NCBI RefSeq assembly: GCF_003318165.1
Contig: NZ_QOCB01000082.1
Coordinates: 1-33,446, forward strand
Direction: 5' to 3'
Origin: Psychromonas sp. B3M02
GTDB lineage: Bacteria; Pseudomonadota; Gammaproteobacteria; Enterobacterales; Psychromonadaceae
Length of the DNA stretch: 33,446 nt
Position 1 is the first letter of the stretch, and each line of letters begins with the position of its first letter. Positions 12,570 through 20,702 of the stretch are shown here, piece by piece. The notes under the pieces were generated by a model. It had not been told where the DNA came from and searched no databases. It was given only the letters and a program-made list of their open reading frames with translations. The translations under genes were made by a program, and so were the position numbers.

Positions 12570-12759
12570 TATTGATTCTCTTGATTCATTATAGATAACT
12601 TTATGACCCTTAAATTACCCTGTATCGTACTGTACGTCTATCGTTTGCCCCTAATTTTTTGCAAAACTTAGAGACATTTACGAAAAGATCCTATTTATTA
12701 GCTGATATTTGCTCACTTCAAGGTAATATTATCAAATATATCAATAACAAGGCTTCACT

Positions 12760-13539
12760 ATGAACAACAATACTATAATTGATCAACCCCTAACAGGTTT
12801 AGGTTATTTATTCAAAGGAGTGCAGTTACTTCGACACCCTCAACTCAGGGTATTTGTATTAGTGCCGCTACTAATTAATGTTCTGATCTTCGCCAGTGCA
12901 TTCTGGTTTTTATTTAGCAGCATTACGGATTGGATAGAAACCTATATGCAGGATTTACCCACCTTTTTGAGTTGGTTATCTTATCTGTTATGGCCAGTGA
13001 TTATTTTTTCTATTTTATTCTCGTTTTCTTTTATTTTTTCAACTATCGCTAACTTAATAGCTGCTCCTTTTAATGGTTTATTGGCTGAAAAAACAGAAAT
13101 ATTATTAACTAAATCGACAATAAATGATGATGGTTGGCAAGATCTATTAAAAGATTTACCAAGAATATTAAAACGTGAATGTCAGAAATGGGCGTACTTT
13201 TTGCCTAGAATGCTAGGTTGTTTCATCTTATTCTTTATACCCGTGATAGGCCAAACCATTGCGCCGGTTGTTTGGTTGGTTTTTGCAGGATGGATGATGG
13301 CTATTCAATACGCCGATTACCCATTTGATAACCATAAAGTCCCCTTTTCCGTGATGCGTAAAACCTTAGGTGAGCGTTTCGGTAAAAACATTACCTTCGG
13401 CATGATCATTAGTTTTTGTACTACCTTGCCCTTATTAAACTTTATTATTATGCCTATTGCCGTTTGTGGAGCAACAGCCGCTTGGGTAGATATTTATAAA
13501 CAACAGGTGCTGTCTAATCCATTAAACCGCATTGAATAG
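12760..13539 (+). CDS. cysZ: Sulfate transporter CysZ
   Basis: CysZ is an inner-membrane sulfate permease that feeds cysteine synthesis. The 259-residue product has the expected hydrophobic segments at about residues 30-51, 75-105, 150-176 and 213-245. It also has the family sequences GLGYLFKGVQLLRHPQLRVF at the N-terminus, AAPFNGLLAEK after the second segment, and PFDNHKVPF before the last. Length matches E. coli (253). No clear CysB site is recognisable in the shared zipA-cysZ spacer. It is followed by a strong bidirectional terminator. Confidence 0.93.
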   Translation: MNNNTIIDQPLTGLGYLFKGVQLLRHPQLRVFVLVPLLINVLIFASAFWFLFSSITDWIETYMQDLPTFLSWLSYLLWPVIIFSILFSFSFIFSTIANLIAAPFNGLLAEKTEILLTKSTINDDGWQDLLKDLPRILKRECQKWAYFLPRMLGCFILFFIPVIGQTIAPVVWLVFAGWMMAIQYADYPFDNHKVPFSVMRKTLGERFGKNITFGMIISFCTTLPLLNFIIMPIAVCGATAAWVDIYKQQVLSNPLNRIE

Positions 13540-13569
13540 TAAAGATGTCAACTTTTCATTTCTCAATAA

Positions 13570-13602
13570 AAAAGCCTAGCTTGTCAAACAAGCTAGGCTT
13601 TT
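13570..13602. terminator. Bidirectional terminator between cysZ and sodB
   Basis: A perfect 14-bp stem, AAAAGCCTAGCTTG and CAAGCTAGGCTTTT, around a TCAAA loop, serving two convergent genes. Confidence 0.93.
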
Positions 13603-13620
13603 GAATATCACTTACACAGA

Positions 13621-14205
13621 TTATGCAGCGAAATTTTTCGCAACAAATTCCCAGTTAACTAATGCCCAAAAACCGTTTAGGTAGTTAGGACGAACGTTAC
13701 GGTAATCGATGTAGTATGCATGTTCCCATAGATCAACTGTTAGAAGTGGTGTTGTACCTTCTTCAGTTAGTGGCGTTGCTGCATTTGACGTGTTAACGAT
13801 CTCTAGAGAACCGTCTGCTTTTTTAACTAACCAAGTCCATGAAGAACCAAAGTTGTTAACTGCTTTGTCGTTTAATTGTGCTTGGAATTCAGCAAAAGAA
13901 CCAAATTTAGCATCGATTGCAGCAGCTAGTTCACCAGTAGGTTCGCCACCAGCGTTAGGTGCTAGACAGTTCCAGTAGAAAGTGTGGTTCCAGATTTGAG
14001 CAGCATTGTTGAATACACCACCTTCAGAAGTTTTAATGATTTCTTCTAAAGATTTTTCAGCAAGATCAGTACCTTCAACTAAACCGTTTAGTTTAGCTAC
14101 GTAAGTCGCGTGATGTTTACCATGATGAAATTCTAATGTTTCAGCTGAAATATGTGGTTCTAATGCATCTTTTGCGTAAGGTAGTGCTGGTAGTTCAAAA
14201 GCCAT
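13621..14205 (-). CDS. sodB: Iron superoxide dismutase
   Basis: SodB converts superoxide to hydrogen peroxide and oxygen in the cytoplasm. The 194-residue product carries the four metal ligands H27, H74, D158 and H162 (in [17 protein letters not shown] and VDLWEHAYY), and Gln70 in AAQIWNH, a residue that marks the iron rather than the manganese enzyme. It is close to E. coli SodB over its whole length. AGGAG precedes the ATG. sodB and grxD are divergent across a 203-base spacer; E. coli keeps rnt, grxD and sodB in the same neighbourhood. Confidence 0.97.
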   Translation of the reverse strand: MAFELPALPYAKDALEPHISAETLEFHHGKHHATYVAKLNGLVEGTDLAEKSLEEIIKTSEGGVFNNAAQIWNHTFYWNCLAPNAGGEPTGELAAAIDAKFGSFAEFQAQLNDKAVNNFGSSWTWLVKKADGSLEIVNTSNAATPLTEEGTTPLLTVDLWEHAYYIDYRNVRPNYLNGFWALVNWEFVAKNFAA

Positions 14206-14290
14206 TTTAAATTCTCCTATAAAGGCTGAGGGGGGTTAAACTATTTGATCTAGTTATACTTTCTTTAGGAATAAAAAGCCACCCTAAAAA

Positions 14291-14304
14291 TTGACCTAGA
14301 TCAT
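14291..14304. promoter_or_regulatory. FNR/CRP-family-like site between sodB and grxD
   Basis: TTGACCTAGATCAT has four of five FNR consensus bases in each half-site. It is nearly identical to the site at 953-966. It lies 86 bases from the sodB start and 105 from the grxD start. Confidence 0.4.
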
Positions 14305-14343
14305 TTTATATCTGTGATAGAATGGTCTCAAATTCATGGATAG

Positions 14344-14375
14344 ATTGCACGTAAACAACTGTTATAATGTGCAAT
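14344..14375 (+). promoter_or_regulatory. grxD promoter with flanking inverted repeat
   Basis: An extended -10 (TGT-TATAAT, hexamer at 14363-14368) lies 41 bases before the grxD ATG. It is flanked by a perfect 7-bp inverted repeat, ATTGCAC (14344-14350) and GTGCAAT (14369-14375), which could be an operator. Confidence 0.55.
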
Positions 14376-14408
14376 TAAAAACAATATTCTATCGTTAGAG
14401 GAAAAATA

Positions 14409-14741
14409 ATGGAAACATTAGACAAAATCAAAGAACAATTAAGCGAAAATACTATCCTTTTATACATGAAAGGTTCGCCTAAATTACCAAGCTGTGGTTT
14501 CTCATCACAAGCTTCTCAAGCTTTAATGCAATGTGGTCAACCATTTGCTTATGTTGATATCTTACAAAACCCTGATATCCGTGCAGAATTACCAAAATAC
14601 GCTAACTGGCCAACTTTCCCACAATTATGGGTAGAAGGTGAATTAGTTGGCGGTTGTGACATCATTTTAGAGATGTTTCAACAAGGTGAGTTACAAGAGT
14701 TAATCACTGCAGCAGCTGAAAAAGCACAACCAGCTGAGTAA
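14409..14741 (+). CDS. grxD: Monothiol glutaredoxin Grx4
   Basis: Grx4 binds a [2Fe-2S] cluster with glutathione and passes it to other iron-sulfur proteins. The 110-residue product has the CGFS active site (within KLPSCGFSSQASQAL), the TFPQLWV segment with its cis-proline, and the GGCDI glutathione-binding motif. It closely matches E. coli GrxD. GAGGAAA precedes the ATG. It is read singly from the extended -10 promoter and ends at a strong terminator. Confidence 0.96.
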   Translation: METLDKIKEQLSENTILLYMKGSPKLPSCGFSSQASQALMQCGQPFAYVDILQNPDIRAELPKYANWPTFPQLWVEGELVGGCDIILEMFQQGELQELITAAAEKAQPAE

Positions 14742-14788
14742 TACTAATCATTCCAATGAGTAAAAAATCACTTTTACAAATGTGATAT

Positions 14789-14826
14789 AAAAAAGGCGCC
14801 CACTGTGATCAGTGAGCGCCTTTTTT
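14789..14826. terminator. Bidirectional terminator after grxD
   Basis: GGCGC and CACTG pair with CAGTG and GCGCC, flanked by an A-run and TTTTTT. It serves grxD and the convergent lipoprotein gene. Confidence 0.9.
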
Positions 14827-14882
14827 GATTAATCGCATTCAGGCATTTGTTCTAAACCAAACGAGTAAAACTTAAATTGACA

Positions 14883-15290
14883 TTAAATGTTTTCGATACA
14901 ACTAATATCTGAGTAAGCGATACCGTTTTCATTATACGCGCCGATGCGATAACAATAGGTACTGTCTACCACGACATTATTATCAACATAACTTGTTTCA
15001 TCGAAATCAACAGAGGTTACCACCACAAAATCTTGGTCATCATTTAAACTACGCTCAATTAAGAAACCATCTTCGTTATCAGCTAAATCTTCCCAACTAA
15101 TTTCAAGTGATGCGGTTTCTATTTCTTCCTCTTCATCTGCAATAATATTAACTAACTCTTCAAATGACTCTTCAACGCTGATTTTTTCTGTCACTTCAAC
15201 CGTTTCTGAATCACTCCCTCCACCACCACAACCAGTAAGTGAGAAAAAAGCCATTAAAATAATCAGCTTGTTGTATTTACCTTTTATCAT
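14883..15290 (-). CDS. Small lipoprotein with one fibronectin type III-like domain
   Basis: This encodes a lipoprotein precursor of about 135 residues. A lipid-attachment site, LTGC, follows a hydrophobic signal peptide (KLIILMAFFSLTG), then GGGGS and an acidic linker (EEEEIE). The C-terminal 75 residues look like a single fibronectin type III beta-sandwich: LEISWEDLADNEDGFLIERS, VTSVDFDETSYVDNNV and YCYRIGAYNENGIAYS follow the strand pattern of such domains, including the Trp and Tyr core positions. Two cysteines near the end (YCYR, SCIE) may form a disulfide. I chose ATG 15290; a GTG at 15299 closer to AGGGG is possible. The specific role is unknown; it is probably envelope-attached and binds another surface component. 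Confidence 0.7.
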   Translation of the reverse strand: MIKGKYNKLIILMAFFSLTGCGGGGSDSETVEVTEKISVEESFEELVNIIADEEEEIETASLEISWEDLADNEDGFLIERSLNDDQDFVVVTSVDFDETSYVDNNVVVDSTYCYRIGAYNENGIAYSDISCIENI

Positions 15291-15734
15291 CTTTTCCACA
15301 ATCCCCTTTCTAACCCATTGTGCTATTTATAATAAATAGTCTAATTAACATTATCTTATATAGTTAATGTGGCAACGCTCAATCTACTAAGCAGATTATA
15401 AATACGGTGTTCACATTCATTTACCTAACTTCAAACGATGTTTTATAGTCTTTAAACACAGGTACAAACATCACTAAAAACTACCCAATAAAGAGTAGTC
15501 ACTAAAAAATAAAAAAGCCATTAATATTTTTCAATATTAATGGCTTTTTTATGACAGAGAAACAGATGACTAGTTCAACACACACTCATAACATCACATA
15601 TTTTTTATACAATTAACGTTCAAAAAGAGATCAAAACCAACGCTAAAACGAAGGTAAGAAATTGTTCTATTTAATAAACCTATGGCTAAAAAAGATAAAT
15701 ACCAGTTGATAAAATAAATATTTATTTTATTTAA
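15291..15734. other. Spacer between the lipoprotein gene and rnt
   Basis: No supported gene lies here. The region holds a 17-bp palindrome CTATTTAT-A-ATAAATAG (15323-15339), a strong hairpin terminator (15511-15550), and a 22-bp AT-only palindrome (15709-15730) just after the rnt stop. Confidence 0.55.
15511..15550. terminator. Strong bidirectional terminator in the rnt spacer
   Basis: An 18-bp perfect stem (AAAAAAGCCATTAATATT and its complement) around TTTC, with T-runs on both strands. It lies 185 bases beyond the rnt stop, an unusual distance, so it may also end an unannotated rightward transcript. Confidence 0.85.
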
Positions 15735-16346
15735 TTAATTCCAACCGCCAAGTGCTTTATAACGATTAACCATGTAATAAAATAGTTCTGCAGTCACTTC
15801 AGTATCATATAAAGCAGAGTGAGCTTCGTTATTATCATAAGCAACGCCGGCTTTTTCACAGGCTTTAGCTAACACGGTTTGCCCTAGGGTTAAGCCTGCC
15901 ATACTCGCCGTATCAAAAGCAGCAAAAGGATGAAATGGGACACGTTTTAATTTACAACGCTCCGTGGCTTTATTAATGAACCCTTGGTCAAAGGCGGCAT
16001 TATGAGCAACTAAAATCGCTCTATTACACTCATTTTGTTTTTGATATTTACGTACTTTTTTGAATATTTCAGTTAGAGCCTCACGTTCATCAACTGCACC
16101 ACGTAATGGGTTAAAAGGATCAATTCCAGTAAAACTTAAGGCTTTAGGGTCTAATTCTGCCCCTTCAAAAGGCATAACGTGAAAATGGATTTTATCAACA
16201 CTGGTTAAATAACCTTGCTCGTCCATTTCAGGGAAAATAGCTGCAATCTCCAGCATTGCATGCACATTAGAATCTAAACCTGATGTTTCTATATCAATAA
16301 TAACGGGATAAAACCCTCGGAATCGTTCTGCTAATTTATTATCCAT
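15735..16346 (-). CDS. rnt: Ribonuclease T
   Basis: RNase T trims the 3' ends of tRNAs, 5S and 23S rRNA and other stable RNAs. The 203-residue product is a DEDDh exonuclease with D18 and E20 in [10 protein letters not shown]120 in HNAAFD, and H176/D181 in AHSALYDTE. It aligns with E. coli RNase T along its length, including [10 protein letters not shown] and the C-terminal GGW. It is divergent from motY, a pairing I associate with Vibrio genomes, and the spacer carries a sigma-28 promoter directed toward motY. Confidence 0.96.
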   Translation of the reverse strand: MDNKLAERFRGFYPVIIDIETSGLDSNVHAMLEIAAIFPEMDEQGYLTSVDKIHFHVMPFEGAELDPKALSFTGIDPFNPLRGAVDEREALTEIFKKVRKYQKQNECNRAILVAHNAAFDQGFINKATERCKLKRVPFHPFAAFDTASMAGLTLGQTVLAKACEKAGVAYDNNEAHSALYDTEVTAELFYYMVNRYKALGGWN

Positions 16347-16413
16347 TTCAGCTCACTGTTAAAATAAAGTCGGAATATTATGCCAGAAAGCAAAATATTC
16401 CGCATAAATTTAC

Positions 16414-16440
16414 TAAAGATATTCTGTCATCTGTCGATAT
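16414..16440 (+). promoter_or_regulatory. Sigma-28 (FliA) promoter of motY
   Basis: TAAAGATA (16414-16421), 11 bases, then GTCGATAT (16433-16440), against the consensus TAAAGTTT-N11-GCCGATAA. The predicted transcript starts about 25 bases before the motY ATG. Confidence 0.85.
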
Positions 16441-16471
16441 AAACAACAGAGATCAAATACATCGAGCGATT

Positions 16472-17347
16472 ATGAAAAAAATATTATCTTTAATCATTAT
16501 GATGAGCACTATGCCAGCCTACTCTGCCACTAAGCAGTATCATGCAGGACTGGATAATTCTAATTGGTATTTAAGTAGCGACTCACCGATACAGTGTACC
16601 CTTGAGCATCCTATTCCAAGATATGGTCAGGCTAACTTTGTGGCAAAAGCCAGCAAGAAAATTAATTTAGATTTTCGTCTTGAAAGCAAAAGAGCTATGC
16701 CAAGTACTGAAGTGGTACAGTTAAAATCCGTGCCACCTTCTTGGCATCCAGGTGTTGCGCCAGAATTAATTGATACCGTCACTTTCCACCAGCAATTTGA
16801 CGGTTATGTGACTAAGCAAAGTGCTTGGCGCATGCTTAGTGAATTAGAACGAGGTCAAGTACCGACTTTCTATTTTCATGATTGGTATAACAATCAACAA
16901 TTGATCAGTGTTGGGTTATCCTCTATTAACTTTAATAAAACCTATGACGCATTTAATGACTGTATTTCACAACTGTTGCCTTATAACTTTGATGATATCT
17001 CTTACAGCATTTTACGTTATAAAAAAGATGGTTCATTACTGACACAGTTTTCTAAAAATCGCTTAAAAATGATTGGTGATTACATTAAACATGATAAATC
17101 AATCAATGTGATTCTAGTGGCGGGCTATACCGATGGTTATGGTGACATTAACAACAATCAAGTCTTATCTGAAAAAAGAGCGAACTCGGTAAAAAACTAT
17201 TTAGCACAATTAGGTTTTGATAACGACAATATTAAAGTCTCTGGTTACGGGGAAAAACATCATGTCGCAGACAACCGAGATATTTTAGGCCGTCAAGAAA
17301 ACAGACGAGTCATTATTTCTATCGAAAAGGAAGAAGAGGAAATATAG
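16472..17347 (+). CDS. motY: Sodium-driven flagellar motor protein MotY
   Basis: MotY forms the T-ring with MotX beneath the outer membrane and holds PomA/PomB stators around polar sodium-driven flagella. The 291-residue precursor has a Sec signal peptide of about 18-19 residues. Its N-terminal domain matches Vibrio MotY closely (CTLEHPIPRYG, ASKKINLDF, FDGYVTKQSAW, PYNFDDISYSIL). A C-terminal OmpA-like peptidoglycan-binding domain (about 170-288) carries GYTDGYGD, LSEKRANSVKNYL and GQENRRVIIS. A sigma-28 promoter lies directly upstream, matching control of motY in Vibrio. It ends 23 bases from the convergent methyltransferase-like gene. Confidence 0.95.
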   Translation: MKKILSLIIMMSTMPAYSATKQYHAGLDNSNWYLSSDSPIQCTLEHPIPRYGQANFVAKASKKINLDFRLESKRAMPSTEVVQLKSVPPSWHPGVAPELIDTVTFHQQFDGYVTKQSAWRMLSELERGQVPTFYFHDWYNNQQLISVGLSSINFNKTYDAFNDCISQLLPYNFDDISYSILRYKKDGSLLTQFSKNRLKMIGDYIKHDKSINVILVAGYTDGYGDINNNQVLSEKRANSVKNYLAQLGFDNDNIKVSGYGEKHHVADNRDILGRQENRRVIISIEKEEEEI

Positions 17348-17370
17348 TTTTTGGTCAGCATTAACCTCTA

Positions 17371-18141
17371 TTAATACATAGGAATATAGGTGATATGATC
17401 AATAAGCTCGTCAATGCCTTGCCAATCCAACTCTGTCAGTAGTGCCTTATTCGCTTTAAGTTGTTGCTGCAGAGTTATTTCAACGTTACTAGCAATAACT
17501 ATAATATTACTAAAGTCCTCAAATTCAACCAAAGCTAAATAGGGAAAGTATTTTTTAATCGTCAATAACAGTGCTGTCAATTTTTCTTCAGAATCGGCAA
17601 AAAGATTAATTAAAACCAGCCCTTGATCAGTGGTTATTTGATCAAGTTGTTGGTAGAAGGACGCTTCAAATATGCAGTCTGCACTCTGCTCACCTATAAA
17701 AAGATCAGATAGCACCACATCATATTGTTGATCACACTCAGCAACAAATTGTTCGGCACTGGCGCATATAACCTGAGACTGAGTTGGCAATAAAAAGTGG
17801 GATTTTGCCATTGAAATAATAGCTTGAGATGCCTCGATAGAGGTCAGTGAAAGTTTCGTTAATTTAGTTAGACAACGTTCTAATGCCGCTCCGCCTAACC
17901 CTAGATTTAAGATATTTACTGCCTTAGGGTTAATTAATAAACATAATAAAAAAGATTGTGTTACCGGCATAATAATTTGATTGGGGGAATCTAATGACAT
18001 GAGCGATTGTATAGAAGCGCCAGCATATTCAAACCACCTAAATCGCTCAGACTCTTTTACCAGTAATTTTTCACCCTTGATACACTGTTGTTCAATAATA
18101 CGCTGAGGAAATAGATGTTTGGCAATCAATCTTTCAGGCAT
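17371..18141 (-). CDS. Spermidine-synthase-like SAM-dependent protein
   Basis: The 256-residue product has the Rossmann nucleotide-binding core of the spermidine synthase/methyltransferase superfamily: ILNLGLGGAALERCL (about residues 76-90) as the glycine-rich motif I, LTSIEASQAIISMAK as the acidic ribose-binding strand, and YDVVLSDLFIGEQ as the catalytic-loop region. The classical spermidine synthase GGGD signature is replaced by LGLGGAALE, so polyamine synthesis is doubtful; a methyltransferase or aminopropyltransferase-like role is possible. GGAG precedes the ATG. It follows rof by 32 bases on the same strand, and together with the acetyltransferase forms a probable three-gene operon. Confidence 0.75.
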   Translation of the reverse strand: MPERLIAKHLFPQRIIEQQCIKGEKLLVKESERFRWFEYAGASIQSLMSLDSPNQIIMPVTQSFLLCLLINPKAVNILNLGLGGAALERCLTKLTKLSLTSIEASQAIISMAKSHFLLPTQSQVICASAEQFVAECDQQYDVVLSDLFIGEQSADCIFEASFYQQLDQITTDQGLVLINLFADSEEKLTALLLTIKKYFPYLALVEFEDFSNIIVIASNVEITLQQQLKANKALLTELDWQGIDELIDHITYIPMY

Positions 18142-18173
18142 TGACCACTCCTTTATATCTCATTACTACTTTA

Positions 18174-18425
18174 TCAAAGTTGTGCAAAGGTAACTTGTTG
18201 AAGATGTGGGTTCTCAACCATCACCTTAAGAGAGATGATATTATCTAAAACAATAATTTGCTGTTGGCCTTTAATATCTAGTTTAATACACTCTTGTCTC
18301 TCTTTGTCTCGAACCGTATCAACAGCAATCCCTTCGACTATTAGGCCTGACTTTAAACTCAATTGAACTGGGTAATGGTGCATACAAACAATTTCAATAT
18401 AATCATAATCTGCGCAGCTAAGCAT
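18174..18425 (-). CDS. rof: Rho-binding antiterminator (Rof/YaeO family)
   Basis: Rof binds the RNA-binding face of transcription terminator Rho and inhibits termination. The 83-residue product matches the family: CADYDYIEIVCMHH at the N-terminus against CDDYDNLELACQHH in E. coli, then VQLSLKSGLIVEGIAVDT and the final strand IIVLDNIISLKV. The Sm-like beta-barrel length is normal. Its first eight bases overlap the end of the acetyltransferase gene, which implies translational coupling and an unusual link between an antiterminator and small metabolic enzymes. Confidence 0.82.
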   Translation of the reverse strand: MLSCADYDYIEIVCMHHYPVQLSLKSGLIVEGIAVDTVRDKERQECIKLDIKGQQQIIVLDNIISLKVMVENPHLQQVTFAQL

Positions 18426-18942
18426 TATATTTACCTTTTTTTACCTTAAATGAGATGTTGCGTTGCATGACATATTGGACAAAAGCGAGACCGTTGCGCC
18501 ATGCTGTTTGTTGCCTAACAATTTTAAATCCAAACTTTTCAAAAAGTGGCTTGGCTAACATAGAGGCTTCCACGTATAAAACGGGTAATCCCATCCCCTG
18601 TGCATGATTAATTATGTAAGTCAGTAAAAGTGAGCCAACACCTTGTTGCTGAAAATGAGGGTGAACATAAGCACAATCAATATGCCCATCATCATCCAAC
18701 TCCATAAAGCCCACCACTTGTTCTTCTATCAATAACAAAAATGGCTTTTTAACGGACAGTCGCTTAGCCCATTGTCGATAATTAATGGGCAATGTAGCCC
18801 AGGCAGATTGCTGGGCTAAAGAATAAACCTTAGGGTCAATAGAATGAACTGCAGCATAAAAAATATCCGTCACCTCTACGGCATAATCACAACAGTAAGT
18901 AACGATACGATAGGGTTTGTCTGCTGCTAACATCTTTATCAT
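18418..18942 (-). CDS. GNAT-family N-acetyltransferase
   Basis: The 174-residue product has the GNAT acetyl-CoA-binding core: FMELDDDGHIDCAYVHPHFQQQGVGSLLLTYI (about residues 78-110), with Q-x-x-G-V-G-S as motif A, and a C-terminal PLFEKFGFKIVRQQ that closes the fold. The substrate is unknown; the arrangement resembles E. coli YafP-type acetyltransferases. The start may be ATG 18942 or ATG 18933; neither has a strong ribosome site. The last bases overlap the rof start, so it heads the leftward group acetyltransferase-rof-methyltransferase. Confidence 0.82.
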   Translation of the reverse strand: MIKMLAADKPYRIVTYCCDYAVEVTDIFYAAVHSIDPKVYSLAQQSAWATLPINYRQWAKRLSVKKPFLLLIEEQVVGFMELDDDGHIDCAYVHPHFQQQGVGSLLLTYIINHAQGMGLPVLYVEASMLAKPLFEKFGFKIVRQQTAWRNGLAFVQYVMQRNISFKVKKGKYNA

Positions 18943-19000
18943 TCCGAGCTTTATCGCATTATCAACACAAGCTAATTATAGAAACACCAATGCTAAATAT

Positions 19001-19402
19001 TTAGATATCTTTATCGGACTTACCATAAGGGTATTTTATGTGTCCGTAACGAATCACTAAAATAGCTAATACAATAATTAAAATCGATGCTGATAACCCT
19101 AACATTCGCCAGGTATCTAAGTTTTTCATATCTAAAATCATATATCGCGCCAAGGCAACGACGGCAATATACAGCGGCATTCTGACGGGTAATCGCCCCG
19201 ACTTTAAATACAAACTGACCATGGCAAAAACTTCAAGGTAGATAAACAGCAACAGTAAATCTGCTAACGTTACTTCCCAATTTTTAAAAACAATCCAAAC
19301 TTCTGCGGCCATCGCAATAACCGTTAACACGGCAATAGTAAATAAGCCAATATGCTCAACTAATGATAAGGCTTTGTAGCCCGCTTTTTTCACATTTGAC
19401 AT
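19001..19402 (-). CDS. psiE: PsiE-family membrane protein
   Basis: PsiE is a small inner-membrane protein named for phosphate-starvation induction in E. coli; its molecular role is unknown. The 133-residue product has four hydrophobic segments (about 15-37, 46-65, 75-92 and 102-121) and family sequences such as LLLLFIYLEVFAMVSLYLKSGRLPVRMPLYIAVVALAR, with the short basic loop before RYMILDM. AAGGGA precedes the ATG. I could not find a convincing Pho box upstream (19403-19500), so the phosphate link is not shown here. Confidence 0.85.
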   Translation of the reverse strand: MSNVKKAGYKALSLVEHIGLFTIAVLTVIAMAAEVWIVFKNWEVTLADLLLLFIYLEVFAMVSLYLKSGRLPVRMPLYIAVVALARYMILDMKNLDTWRMLGLSASILIIVLAILVIRYGHIKYPYGKSDKDI

Positions 19403-19584
19403 GCGATTCCCTTATTCAATGAACTGATCCGAATAATCGTTAATCAGTCGCTCTAAAATTACCATCACGATATCAAATTTTACCGTGTAATCAATAAGTT
19501 AATAATTTATTAAGTAAAACACTTTAGTGCATGCTTTAAGCTACTTAACCGCTAACCAAAGATAAAAATTTAAATGATTGATAG

Positions 19585-20079
19585 TTATAATAAAAGTGAC
19601 ATTTCATGCCAACTTAAGCCGCCATGTGAAGAGTCCGATTCACCTAAATGGATAAAACCATGCTTAGCATACAAATGAATCAATTCAGTTTGGCAAATTA
19701 AATAGATATCCGATTTATTTAAGCCTTTCATCTGTTTAATAAAAGCACTTAATAGTTGGTCTGCATAACCTTGACCTTGATAATCAGGGTGCACCACCAC
19801 AGACATAACGACTATATGCTCACCCGTTGCATCATGCCCTATTAACTCTTTAAAAGATTCGTCAGATAACTGCACATGATGTGTTGCGCCTGAGTTAACA
19901 AACCCAATAATCTCTACGTCATTTTCTAAAATAATAAAACCTTCTGGATAGCCTTCTATTCGACATAAAATTTTATCTTTAGTGGCAGCTTCCTCGCCTG
20001 CATAGGCAGTTCGTTCAATCTCAAAGCATCTATCTAAATCGCTGGTTTTTGCTTGACGTATCGTGAACTTGTTGTCCAT
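19585..20079 (-). CDS. GNAT-family N-acetyltransferase
   Basis: The 164-residue product carries VVMSVVVHPDYQGQGYADQLLSAFI (about residues 90-114), the GNAT acetyl-CoA motif with Q-G-Q-G-Y-A, and the later LIHLYAKHGFIHLGE that forms motif B. The opening FTIRQAKTSDLDRCFEIE is typical of the family. The spacing and DSSHGGLSWHEM near the end resemble arylalkylamine N-acetyltransferase-like members, but the substrate cannot be read from sequence. It is the third gene after marR and the DUF924 gene on the same strand (52-base gap), so it is probably controlled with them. Confidence 0.85.
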   Translation of the reverse strand: MDNKFTIRQAKTSDLDRCFEIERTAYAGEEAATKDKILCRIEGYPEGFIILENDVEIIGFVNSGATHHVQLSDESFKELIGHDATGEHIVVMSVVVHPDYQGQGYADQLLSAFIKQMKGLNKSDIYLICQTELIHLYAKHGFIHLGESDSSHGGLSWHEMSLLL

Positions 20080-20131
20080 CTTATTAATTCTCTCTGTTAA
20101 TGTATTTTTATTGTCTAAAAATGACGCTAAA

Positions 20132-20671
20132 TTAAAAACTAGCGTTTGGCTGTGTTAAAAAAGCCAACTCATCAGGCGTTGAGGTTCGTTGTAATATTGC
20201 ATTTCGATGCGGGTAACGTCCAAACTTAACAATAATATCCCTGTGCATCACTTCAAAATCAAGATTGGATTGTAACCCATTTTCTGTAAATAACTGCAAT
20301 GCCTGCTCATGAATCAATAAGGATTCACTGTGCATAAAAGGCATATATATAAAACTACGTTCAATGGGAGACAAGGCTTGATCTGTACCTTGTGCGATTG
20401 CTTCTTGTGCTAATACTAAAGCCAGCGGATCTGCAGCAAATGCATCGGCTGAATCCCTAAACATATTACGTGAAAACTGATCTAGCAAAATAATTTCTGC
20501 TAAACGCCCTTTTACCGTTTGTCGCCATTTGAACAATTCACCGCGCATTGCTTGTTGGTGCAAAGATAAAAAGTGAGTCGTAATATAAGCATCTATTTCA
20601 GGGTCTTTTTTCCACCACTGTTCCGGCGTTAGCTGAGTAAACCAAAACGAGTGTAAATCATGATGATCCAT
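20132..20671 (-). CDS. DUF924 family protein
   Basis: The 179-residue soluble helical product begins LHSFWFTQLTPEQWWKKDPEID and contains GRLAEIILLDQFSRNMFRDSADAFAADPLAL (about 56-86), the conserved heart of DUF924, followed by YMPFMHSESLLIHEQALQLF and FEVMHRDIIVKFGRYPHRNAILQR. These are TPR-like helices; no biochemical function is established. Length is typical. AAGGAAA precedes the ATG. It is 31 bases downstream of marR and probably cotranscribed with it. Confidence 0.9.
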   Translation of the reverse strand: MDHHDLHSFWFTQLTPEQWWKKDPEIDAYITTHFLSLHQQAMRGELFKWRQTVKGRLAEIILLDQFSRNMFRDSADAFAADPLALVLAQEAIAQGTDQALSPIERSFIYMPFMHSESLLIHEQALQLFTENGLQSNLDFEVMHRDIIVKFGRYPHRNAILQRTSTPDELAFLTQPNASF

Positions 20672-20702
20672 GTTTTTTCCTTATTCGCTTAGGTAAATAA
20701 TG

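Noticed and set aside
19403-19584. Pho box before psiE
   Set aside because: No CTGTCAT-type direct repeats could be found.
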